The notes under the pieces: model-generated
Told to the model about the DNA's origin: nothing
What the model saw: the letters and a program-made list of their open reading frames with translations, nothing else
The model's database searches: none
Translations under genes and position numbers: made by a program
Assembly (NCBI GenBank): GCA_000697665.1
Contig: KL197716.1
Span: 487,880 to 551,879 of the forward strand
DNA: 64,000 nt
Reading direction: 5' to 3'
Origin: Jaapia argillacea MUCL 33604
Taxonomy: Eukaryota > Basidiomycota > Agaricomycetes > Jaapiales > Jaapiaceae
Part shown: in pieces, positions 55,196 to 64,000 of the stretch
Layout of the letters: the number at the start of each line of letters is the position of its first letter
Numbering within the stretch: the stretch's first letter is position 1

Positions 55196-56820
55196 ATCTA
55201 CGCAACCTCCCGCCACATCCCCGGCGTCCGTTTCGCTAGTGTGTCCCACCCCGTCTAATCAGAACAGCCCCCTCCCAAGAACTCCTCGACACCTGGAACA
55301 AACGCGAATACGAACTCATTACCGCCCATGCCAACTCTGTTCCACCTGTTGCGTTCCCGCCCGAACCAATAGGTGCGTATGTGGGGCAGGAGTTGAGTCC
55401 TAGCGTTAGGGAGGAGGTTTATAAGGAGGGTGCGAGGACTATTCTGGGAAGAGAATATGGGGGGAATTGTGGTGTGAGACGAATTTCGTCTTTCTTTGTT
55501 TGATGATATTAAGGTCATTGGTCGTTGGTGGGTTTAGATCAAGAATTTGTCGAGGTGGGCCAAGCTTGATTCTTTGCGCATGTCGGAGGTTTGCTAAGAG
55601 GCGGGCTAGGGGTTCTCGATGCTACTTCCCCGTTTTCGTCAAAGTGCAAACTTCTCAGTTGGAGACTTGCACTTCTCACAAGGAGATGTAAGTATCCCAC
55701 TACTATCCAATACGTTGTCGCTCCTAACTTCTGCTGCCTGGGCGAAGTAAGTCTCGCGACAAGAGCTGACAACTCCGTTTGACTGACTGTGGATTTTACG
55801 AACGCAATTATCCTTCTGCAGAGCCATCGAGATGGTTTGCACTTACCCCACAAGTTTCAGCGACAGCGATGATTAATCTGAATGCGTGCTCTGCAGGCTG
55901 GAATCATTACATTCAGCACATCCATTATCAAAGGCGGTGTGGAGAAGTTCGCTATGAAACAGCCAATGTTCTTGGTGCGTTCTATCAACCCGTAAAATGT
56001 TCGGCGAGCTCACACGCAAACTTCGACTTCATAGCCCTCTCCCATCGACCCTCTCTATTCCTCCAAGGTAAGCCTATTCCCGCATATTTTTAGTGAAATT
56101 CGACTCATTTTTTCGCTAGCTTATTTTCGAACGTATCAGCGTTGACTACCCTACGTAAACTTCCATCAACCCTGTGCATAGTCTGATGATATACTCCAGA
56201 TGGTGACGGAAAGCAATACAACATGGACGCGTAGGCTCTCCTATCATCTTCTGAATCGAACTCGGATAGTAATCTGGCGCCCTAAAGCACCGTCGTCTAC
56301 AAGCAAGCTGCTTTGAATGCAATCGCGTATCTCCAGATGGCGAGGGTGTCCGCTCATTTGACTTATTTGTGACTTTGTTACTCGTAATCTAGATTGGTTA
56401 CAGGACGTCGTCCCTATCGTCTATTCTTCCCTAGACTGATGTCTACCTCAAGCTCGAGAGCAAGCTTGTGAGTTCAAATCATCGCTTGTGGTCTAATTAT
56501 ACAAGTTTCCGTCTAGATCTTCTTCTCTTCACTGCTCCTATCGAGAGTCATGTCGGCACAGTCGTTGTTCGTATTCTCCTTTATTCCTAGTGCAGAATGC
56601 ATACACTAAGGGAGTTCTTCTAGGATTCCCCGAACGCCTGTGTGACCCTGCCCTGCCACTTGGGATCTTTAAACATCTAAATGAAACAGCATTGTCTCGT
56701 CTTTGGGACCAACTGACACTGATCGACCGTTCTCCTTTGAAAGATATCTTGCCGAAGGAGGAAGGCCTCACGAAGAAGGACTTTGGACAGGCTGCCGTTA
56801 GGTCTGATGGAGTTATCTAA
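55196..56820 (+). pseudogene. formamidase pseudogene, 5'-truncated
   Basis: Homology to the intact formamidase starts exactly at its exon 11 ('GIYATSRHIPGVRF') and runs to the stop codon; exons 1-10 are absent and the DNA before 55190 is unrelated. A single-base deletion near 55248 ('CACCCTGGTCTA' to 'CACCCCGTCTA') puts a stop directly after 'VSHPV'. The acceptor before the 6-nt microexon has changed from 'aacag' to 'gcctg', destroying the splice site. The last exons ('LPKEEGLTKKDFGQAAVRSD') are still almost unchanged, pointing to a fairly recent duplication. Confidence 0.85.
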
Positions 56821-58019
56821 AGGGGAACGAGATATGAACTGGTATGAATGCCTCGGTCTATCTTATCAGCGTCTGACCTATTGCTACGTTACCAGGATGG
56901 GTTCGAGAAGAAGTAACTCTGTGTCGTACACATTGGAGGTAGCGACGACGCATGTATAGTAGTAGTTCGATTGGAATGCAGGATGAGGTCTCTGTGCTAT
57001 ACCCACGGGCTTCCGTTGAGTCTCCTCATTTCTTCCCCGTTTCATTAATGGAGCGTCCAAGTGCCATAGAAGAAATGAGGACCGGAGAGGATTCGAGGAG
57101 TCCGAGGATGTCTATACAGAAGGAGCGGTATCGGACGGCGAGAGAGCTGAGGGATTGGGCGACTGAACACATGCATCCATTACCGTAGGGATCCACGAAC
57201 TGGGTTACGAACTGTTACAAACGAATGGGGTCAAGCGTAAGATAGATAAATAAAAAAGCGATTCATGGCCATGAATGCAGCTCCGCGCTGATTGATGGAG
57301 TAGACATCCACTGCAGTAGACAGATGAACGGTGGTATGGCGACATCACGAATTGGACTCGGAAGATTAATATTAACAACGGATTGCTCCAGGATGTAGTG
57401 CAAGAGGGTGATAAATATCTCGTGCTGTGAGGTTAGGTGGGGTTCCAACTTGAAGCACCGGATACTACTAGTAACCAGGGCATGTTTTCCCGAAATTCCG
57501 GGAACGAAAAGAAACAGGGGGTATCGATGTGGTGGGGATACGTAACCGGTATAGGGCATCTCGTCTCACCAGGTAAGCATGGTGATTGGAAGACTCGTGA
57601 CAATTGGAACTTTGGAAGGACGTTGGCCAGAATCGTACAACGCGACCTTGAGGGATTACACATTACTGAATGTGAAATGTAAAACTTGCAGGGACTCACC
57701 GCTCCAACGGCTAACTAGAATTCGGGGACTCGCTCCCGGTTGTACTTATAGGAGTTACATTAATAGATTGGCGATGCCCAGATGGACTCGGAGAAGTATA
57801 TCAAAAGTATGTCCAAATGCGTTCCACTCAAGAAATAGCCACTGAGGTTCTGTCTCCAAGATGTCTCATACGAGATGTGCCCGTGCATGGAGGTGTAGTT
57901 CCGGTGAGGGTGATAGTCGATTTCGATTTTTGAGCACATGGAGATCGAGATTGAGAATTAGAAACAAATTAATAAAAGTGAATGATCGATTAGCTCTACG
58001 TTTAAGCTCCTCTCATCTT
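56821..58019. other. intergenic, partly duplicated, partly unique
   Basis: The first 400 bases repeat the 3' flank of the intact formamidase (43873-44270). From about 57290 to 57990 the sequence has no counterpart in the first cluster copy, so it is either an insertion here or a deletion there. No terminal repeats, transposase or exon were recognised in it. Confidence 0.5.
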
Positions 58020-60188
58020 TTATTCCAGCTTCTCGCAAAGACGCAATTCCATCCGCTCGATGCCATCCCTCCCCCTTTCCATCACCAATTCACCAAACAA
58101 AACCTTGCGTCCCAAATAATCCACACTTTTCACTCCTTGGCTCCGCTCAAACTTTTCCATTTCCAAGGTGGGTGAAATCATGCACCTCCTCTCAAAAGCC
58201 AACGTAACCTCCTCCTTTCCGGAGCCTCCGGTCCGCTCCCACTGTTTGCGGGTAATTGGCACATGCAGGAAGCCGTGGATGTAGCTAAGGATAAAACCGA
58301 TAGTGATGGGAGCTGCCTGGGGAAGGGTAGAAGGAGTTCCGATATGCCAGTGGACAGAGGGGATAATTATTGATGCCAATTGACACCTGATGTACGCTTG
58401 AGTAACGGGGGGGTATGTGGCAGGCTGGGACAAATCATCTATGGAAAGTGGGATCGTTTGCCCGACGGCAACGAACTTGTAGGGGGTAGACGCGGATATA
58501 GAGTGATCGAACAGGATCGGCATGGAGAATTGGCCGTCGAGTAAGGGATGGATGTGAAGTGGGATTGATTCTTCAGAGAGTAACACTCGGGTGAAAAGTG
58601 GAGGCCCGGGCCAAATGGTATGGATCCGGAGAAATAGCTTCCTGTCACCGTCCTCTGGATGTTCACGGAATTTGACCGACGGGTGTCCCGGCTGGGTCCA
58701 GCCAAGTATGAACGGTGTAGGTTCACTTAGACCAGTCCCGCTCGGACCAGATTCGCTTGTATAGGATGGGTCGGGTTCATATTCGCTTGTATAGAATGAG
58801 TCGGATTCATATTCGCTTGTATAGGATGGGTCGGATTCATAGTCGCTTGTATCCGATGCGTCGGATTCATATTCACCTCTGACAGAGGCGGGAAAGACAT
58901 TGTCTTGGGTTGTTACTCGGACTCTACATCCACAATACGTGCTACCAATGATCTTAATCAATAGTGATCAAATTCGATGAGCTGCACTCACCATTCAGCC
59001 CAGGCACCGGGGGGGACCCTCTCGCTGCACTGCTTGTAGCATCGTGGACACCAACATTCAATGTTGCCCACCCTCGATGGATGCAACACAACAGCCGACA
59101 TCTTCAATACCATCCCTCTGCGAACCGTGTCAGTCCATCGATCAGGGGCGATGGGCTGCATCTCCTCGTCATGCCCAATCTCGTATGCGCCCTTGTCTAC
59201 GTATCGTTATCCAGCACGACCCTGAAAATGAGCTTTCACTGTCGCATCGAATTTCTATTCTTCGAGGTGAGAAAAGCTCATAAGAGAAGGGATTGGAGTC
59301 TTACACTCCACGTGAGGCAAAGTTCCATTGGAAGGGTCAGCCTTGCCCCCAATACATCCACAAATTCTACAGCGTTATGGCGAGAATATCCAATGAACGG
59401 TGGAAGGCCTTGGAGAACCGAAGTAACCTCTGCCAAAACGGTTTGGATGGATCCGTATACTTGCCTCGCTTCGTCACGAAAGGAAAAGACCGCATCACCG
59501 ACCGACCTGAATAGCTTTCAGCGTGAGGATTACACAGCCCAGATTGGAGTGTGCCTACACGACATTGCTGAGGATCTGCCGCATTGTGGACATTGCGTCT
59601 GTGAGCCCTAATTTGAGAGACAATCGATCTTCTCTCGCTTCATTACCAAGTTCGACGACGGTAGCACGGCCCTCGCTGGTGAGTCGAAGGAGATCGTCAC
59701 TGGATGACCTAGAAGAAATAGCCGAGGTGAAATGATCAGGCTCGAAGGAAGAAAGCTCGACTCAACACATACGTTGTCCAAACCAAGAGGGAGAACATGA
59801 TGTTTTCACGATGAACGGAGAGTTTCGCTCTAAGACCGTCTACAGCACCCTTCTTAAATGTCCACTTCACCTTGCGCCAAGCACTACCTTGATTCCCATG
59901 GCCCAGCCGCTCATACCCCTGGGTCCTCTTCCAGAATTTATCCATCTCTGAATGACACGCAGAGACTTCAGTAGAGATACTGGTCAGGGTGTCCTCATCG
60001 AAAGTTATCCGCTGGCTCAGTCGATCGACGAGTTTGAGAGCTTGTGACAAAGACTTTAGCTCGCTCCGAAGTGCCTGGTACTCGGAAGAAGAGCCTGTGG
60101 CATCGTCAAGAGCCTTCGCGATGGTGACAGCGAGCTGAACGGCGGCGACAATGTCGCCAAATGAGCTGAAGGTAATGGGAAAGGGCAT
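58020..60188 (-). CDS. helical N-terminus, ubiquitin-like domain, zinc ribbon protein, copy 2
   Basis: Exons 59773-60188, 59559-59708, 59305-59506, 58992-59254 and 58020-58941 give 650 residues, with the same introns as copy 1 (exons 1-3 have identical lengths). The helical module and the ubiquitin-like domain are well conserved; the second zinc-ribbon pair 'ECTYCGC' is again assembled across the last intron. The C-terminal exon is strongly diverged and begins with an acidic repeat, a ten-residue unit 'SEYESDPSYT' present about four times. The end 'VKSVDYLGRKVLFGELVMER' still aligns with copy 1. Faster change in the C-terminal exon than in exons 1-3 is evident by eye. All frames are open, so it is probably functional. 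Confidence 0.8.
58753..58872 (-). repeat. 30-bp tandem repeat, four units
   Basis: Four 30-bp units starting TCGCTTGTATAGGATGGGTC on the plus strand, encoding the decapeptide SEYESDPSYT on the minus strand in ULD copy 2. ULD copy 1 has a non-repeated acidic stretch at this place. Confidence 0.85.
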
Positions 60189-60594
60189 CGATGGATAACC
60201 CACAGCACAGTACAGCAAGACATTTCTTATCAGCACCCAGGCGATGCAACGTGCGCATACCGTTTGACGACAGTGTGTCACGCCATCCTAAATGCATGTC
60301 ACATTCGATTCCCCGATCTCCACAGTCCTTGAGTTTTTGCCTATATTCTTCTCTATGTCGAAAAATCGACGTTAAAGACCCTGTTAGGATCTGCCACCTA
60401 TGTTTTCAATATCCCCCCAACAAAAATTCAATTCGTCGTCAATGCTAGGCTGAGCGTCCAGCGAGTCACGACTCCCTGAGTCACTCATCGGCTCTCGGCT
60501 CTGGCTTGGTTGCAGTGCAGGCACTGCCACTCCTGGCTAATTAAATGAATACCTTGAAGCATGTCCCCGCGTCTCCCGTTCCCACTTCTCCACC
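60189..60594. promoter_or_regulatory. divergent promoter, ULD copy 2 and DUF4139 copy 3
   Basis: About 405 bases between divergent starts, alignable with 46552-47002, including the 'GTTAGGATCTGCCACC'-like block and the palindrome near the DUF4139 gene. Confidence 0.6.
60512..60527. promoter_or_regulatory. 16-bp palindrome before DUF4139 copy 3
   Basis: GCAGTGCAGGCACTGC, third identical occurrence, 67 bases before the start codon at 60595. Copy 4 has no equivalent. Confidence 0.55.
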
Positions 60595-62611
60595 ATGGAT
60601 CACACAACGAAACTTCAAGCTTCTGAGCATCCCATCAAATCTGTGACTGTCTTCAAATCCTCCAAGGCGGAAGTTGTTCGAACCTTTGTCCACGATCTTG
60701 AGGTGAGAAGTTCCGTCGATGGTGAACGTGCTATTCAGACTGACAATCCCCCTCACAGGCAGGCCAGAATAAGATCGAAATCGTTGGGTTGCCCAGTTGC
60801 ATAGACACCGAGTCTGCCCGAGTTTCAGGCTTGGGTGACGCTCGCCTCTTTGACGTCGTCTGTGTCATCGCAGACAAGCCAGCTTCTTCCTATGACGGGA
60901 GCTCAGAGACCATCCGCATCCTTGAAGCCAAAAAGGTCTATCTTGTCAAAGAGAAGCTTGTGCGAGGGCAGGAAGCAGAGGTTATGCTGACCTACGGGAA
61001 ATCTCTGCAAGGCGAGCATGTTACACCCGATACAATGACGACTTTCTTGGACAGTTTTGTCCTTCGTGGCCGCAAGAACCTGCAAGCAGTCTCTGAGCTA
61101 GAAGAGAAGATCGTCGAGATCGATCGCCAGATCGAAAAGGAGCAAGAAAAGACGACGACGACGAAAGGGGAGAGTAATGGAAAGGTTACCATCGTCATTG
61201 CAGCTGAGAACGAGGGTCAAGTTGAATTGAAGCTAACCTACAGTACGTTTATCTCCTTCGTGATGATCAAGGAGGATTGATCAATGATGTTGTAGTCGTA
61301 ACGAATGCCAATTGGGAACCCACATACGACCTCCACGCATCCACGGTGAATGGGAAACCCGCTTCCGCGGTCTCTCTCCAGTACCGTGCCCGCATCACGC
61401 AGAGTACCGGGGAAGATTGGAAAGACACGTCCTTAACACTCAGCACCTCCACCTCCGATACGATCACGAAAGGTATCCCTGAACTCAAGCCTGTCAAGAT
61501 CAAGCCACCTCAGCCAATGTTCGGCGCCGCCGGTTGCCCACCTCCATCCATGGGAGCAGCTTTTCTTCAGCAAAGGCCGCAGCAGCAGCAAATGCTGTTG
61601 GCGGCTCAACGACAGCTGCAGTTGCAGCAACAACAACAACAAAATTTAGTCGCTCAACCAACCGGTTTTGCTCTCAACAGATCTCTAGCAGCCCCAGCGA
61701 TTTCCCGCGCGCCTCCAGACGTAACCACCCGTGCGGCCGCCGAATCTAGTGACGACGAGTTGGACGAGGATCTTATTTCCGAATTTGCTGAACTCGCAGG
61801 CCCAGGAGCCTTGACGGAACCGACCACCATCGTCAATGTCAGCCCATTGGCGATCTCCTATCGTGTCGAAGGGAAGGCTAGTATTCCCAGTGATGGAGAA
61901 GCCCATCAGGTTTCTGTTGCTATTTTGCCATTTGATGCCAAAGTTACGCACGTAACTGTTCCTAGGGTCAGCGCTGTTGCCTACTTGCAGGTAAGTCCCA
62001 TAGCTATTGTCGTTGAAACTCAGAATTCACGTTCTGGTCGCTTTGTCTAGTGTGAGGTCAAAAATACGAGCGACTACCGATTGCTCCCCGGGCCCGTCAG
62101 TGTTTTCTTGGACGAAAGTTATGTCTCGAAGACATCTATTCAAGATGTTAACACCGGAGACACTTTCGAGTGTCCCCTCGGTGCCGATTCCTCCCTTCGA
62201 ATCTCACATGCTCGTATCCCTCGCACCGTCCGCGACTCGGCCAGTGCCTTCGCCGAACAGTTCAAGTCAACAACATACACCGTCACCACAACAATCCGCA
62301 ACAAACATCGTTTCGCTATCTCCGAGCTAGTCGTCAGGGACGTCATACCCCTCGTCGACGACAAACGCGTTAAGGTTATCCTGAGGAAACCTCAGGGTTT
62401 GGCTGAAGCGAAAGGTGATCAGGAGGTGATGGTGAAGGATAAGGATAAGGAAGTGAAGATTAGGTGGTCGAAGGTTGTTGATAAGAAAGGTGGAGCAAAA
62501 GAGGGGAAGTATGAGTGGTTGTGCAAGCTTGAGGCGAATGGGGAGATCAATCTGGTCACTGAGTATGAGGTTAAATCCCCTGCTGATTTGAATTGGATCG
62601 AATCGTGGTAG
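60595..62611 (+). CDS. DUF4140/DUF4139 family protein, copy 3
   Basis: Exons 60595-60702, 60759-61242, 61296-61990 and 62051-62611 give 615 residues. Nearly the same as copies 1 and 2 outside the linker, which here is 'QQRPQQQQMLLAAQRQLQLQ' followed by more Gln, then 'ESSDDELDEDLISEFAELAG'. The acidic part is like copy 2, the flanking cluster order like copy 1 (divergent ULD gene upstream). Same start context and coiled-coil region. Confidence 0.88.
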
Positions 62612-63110
62612 GGAGTCATGGACACATCGGAGGTCTGTTAACACGTCTGTACGATGTAAAACCATAAGTAGTGTATCAATATATGCGACTGAGTGAGTGG
62701 TCTGGAGAGATAGAAGATCCACTGAAGCGAAATGGATAGCGGATGGTTGCTGTGAAATTGAAGTGAAATTGAAGTCACGTAATTACCCTACACACTCTTC
62801 TTTCTCCTTACTTGCCACTCGCCAACAAACGTTCTCTATCCCAAGGGTTAACGTTCTTCTGAATATATGGTCATGATGCTTGGTTCCCCAAATCTGCCAC
62901 ATTTCCCTGAGGTGCCAAGCCACCAAGAATTGCTGCGAAACTGTGCAGCTTGGGTGCTCGAGTCAAGGCGTCCTCGGTCGCGGTCTGGTGCTGTGCTGCA
63001 GTCACGTTGCCACCACTATATGAACGCCGGCATCTAGTACCCAGGCATCACATACTCCTTACTGCTGTATACACCCACCCCGGGCCATCCTGGTTCCTTG
63101 TTCCATCATC
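62612..63110. other. intergenic between DUF4139 copies 3 and 4
   Basis: About 500 bases. A TATA-like 'actatatg' at about 63016 lies some 95 bases before the start of copy 4. The palindrome and other promoter blocks of copies 1-3 are absent, so copy 4 has an unrelated promoter. No exon is seen. Confidence 0.5.
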
Positions 63111-64000
63111 ATGACCCACTCCACGAAACTTCACGCCTCTGACCATCCTATCAAATCTGTGACTGTGTTCAAGTCTGGCAAGGCAGAGGTCGTTCGAACC
63201 TTCACTCAAGACTTGCAGGTGAGATGATTTTGGACTTTCCATCACCAATCAACTCATGTAGACCTCGCAGGCAGGTCAAAACAAGATTGAAATCGTTGGG
63301 CTACCAAGTTGCATCGATACTGAGTCTGCCCGAGTTTCAGGATTGGGGAATGCTCGCCTCTTCGACGTTGTCTGCACCGTCCCTGATAGGCCCCCCACTT
63401 CTTATGGCGGTTCGTCCGAGATGATCCGCCTCCTTGAAGCCAAAAGGACCAATCTTGAGAAAGAGAAGCGGGTGAGAGAACAAGAGGCTGAGGTTATGTT
63501 GACTTATGGAAAGTCTCTGCAAGGAGAGCACGTAACGCCCGATACTATGACCACCTTCTTGGACAATTTCATCCTCCGTGGCCGTAAGAATCTACAGGCG
63601 GTGTCTGAGTTGGAAGAGAAGATCGTTGAGGTAGACCGTCAGATTGAGAAAGTGCGAGAAAAGACGACTACTACGAAAGGGGAAAGGAATGGGAAAGTAG
63701 CCATTGTCATCACGGTTGAGGACGATGGACAGGTCGAGCTGAAGCTAACTTACAGTACGCGAACCATCCATCTTTGCTAACTTGGGGCCGACTATTTGAC
63801 GGACTTTTTTGTAGTCGTATGGAACGCTAGTTGGGAGCCCACCTATGATCTTCACGCGACGACGGAGAATGGGAAACCTTCATCCGCAGTCTCCCTCCAA
63901 TACCGTTCTCGCATCACCCAGTGGACTGGTGAAGACTGGAAGGACACCTCCCTGACGCTCAGTACCTCCGCCTCCGATACAATCACAAAAGGTATCCCCG
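63111..64000 (+). CDS. DUF4140/DUF4139 family protein, copy 4 (cut by window end)
   Basis: Exons 63111-63218, 63271-63754 and 63815 to beyond 64000. The first two exons have exactly the lengths of copies 1-3 (108 and 484 nt). The protein starts 'MTHSTKLHASDHPIKSVTVF' and is visibly more diverged than copies 1-3 are from one another ('CTVPDRPPTSYGGSSEMIRL', 'VDRQIEKVREKTTTTKGERN'), with many synonymous changes too. It is therefore the older paralogue, perhaps the ancestral locus from which the others were copied. The 3' part lies outside the window. Confidence 0.85.

Noticed and set aside
1-64000. CRISPR arrays, tRNA or rRNA genes, telomeric repeats, viral genes
   Set aside because: Looked for on both strands by eye; none has supporting structure. 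The tandem repeats present are coding minisatellites, not spacer-repeat arrays.

Overview
The window is nuclear DNA of a filamentous basidiomycete, most probably an Agaricomycete. Genes are cut by many short GT-AG introns (about 45-75 nt), coding and intergenic base composition are similar, and the families present (fungal BTB proteins, DUF4246, GH3 beta-xylosidase, fungal formamidase, ubiquitin-like-domain proteins with a STAND-type helical N-terminus) are typical of mushrooms. There is no bacterial operon structure, CRISPR array or recognisable RNA gene. All exon coordinates come from hand-splicing, checked by reading frame and by comparison between paralogues inside the window.

Layout. (1) 0.7-6.6 kb: three plus-strand BTB/POZ genes; the first two end in a motif resembling the nucleoporin NUP98 'EELRxxDY' segment. 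(2) 6.8-19.1 kb: a block of conserved single-copy genes: a MINDY deubiquitinase, a DUF4246 protein, a secreted GH3 beta-xylosidase, a TPR protein and a REX1-like DEDDh RNA exonuclease. (3) 19.3-35.6 kb: six minus-strand BTB genes. The first part is a tandem array in which a segment carrying the 5' part of REX1, a BTB gene and the tail of a second BTB type was copied repeatedly, leaving two REX1 remnants and two BTB tail pseudogenes. The fourth BTB gene (D) is broken in exon 1 by two unrelated terminal-inverted-repeat elements (1,247 bp and 243 bp). (4) 36.3-40.4 kb: a 1,321-residue arrestin-domain protein with a huge disordered tail. (5) 41.2-64 kb: an amplified cluster of formamidase (one intact gene with 25 exons, one 5'-truncated pseudogene), a protein combining a helical N-terminus, a ubiquitin-like domain and a zinc ribbon (two copies), DUF4139 proteins (four copies, the last cut by the window end), and an unrecognised degenerate gene (two copies).

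Function. The block genes are independent housekeeping or secreted-enzyme functions. The accessory regions are gene-family nurseries: BTB proteins, candidate adaptors that could mediate dimerisation or CUL3-type ubiquitylation, and the formamidase/ULD/DUF4139 cluster. Three DUF4139 paralogues keep an identical palindromic element 65-68 bp before their start codons, suggesting shared regulation. The region best worth experimental follow-up as a possibly undescribed system is 41-64 kb.
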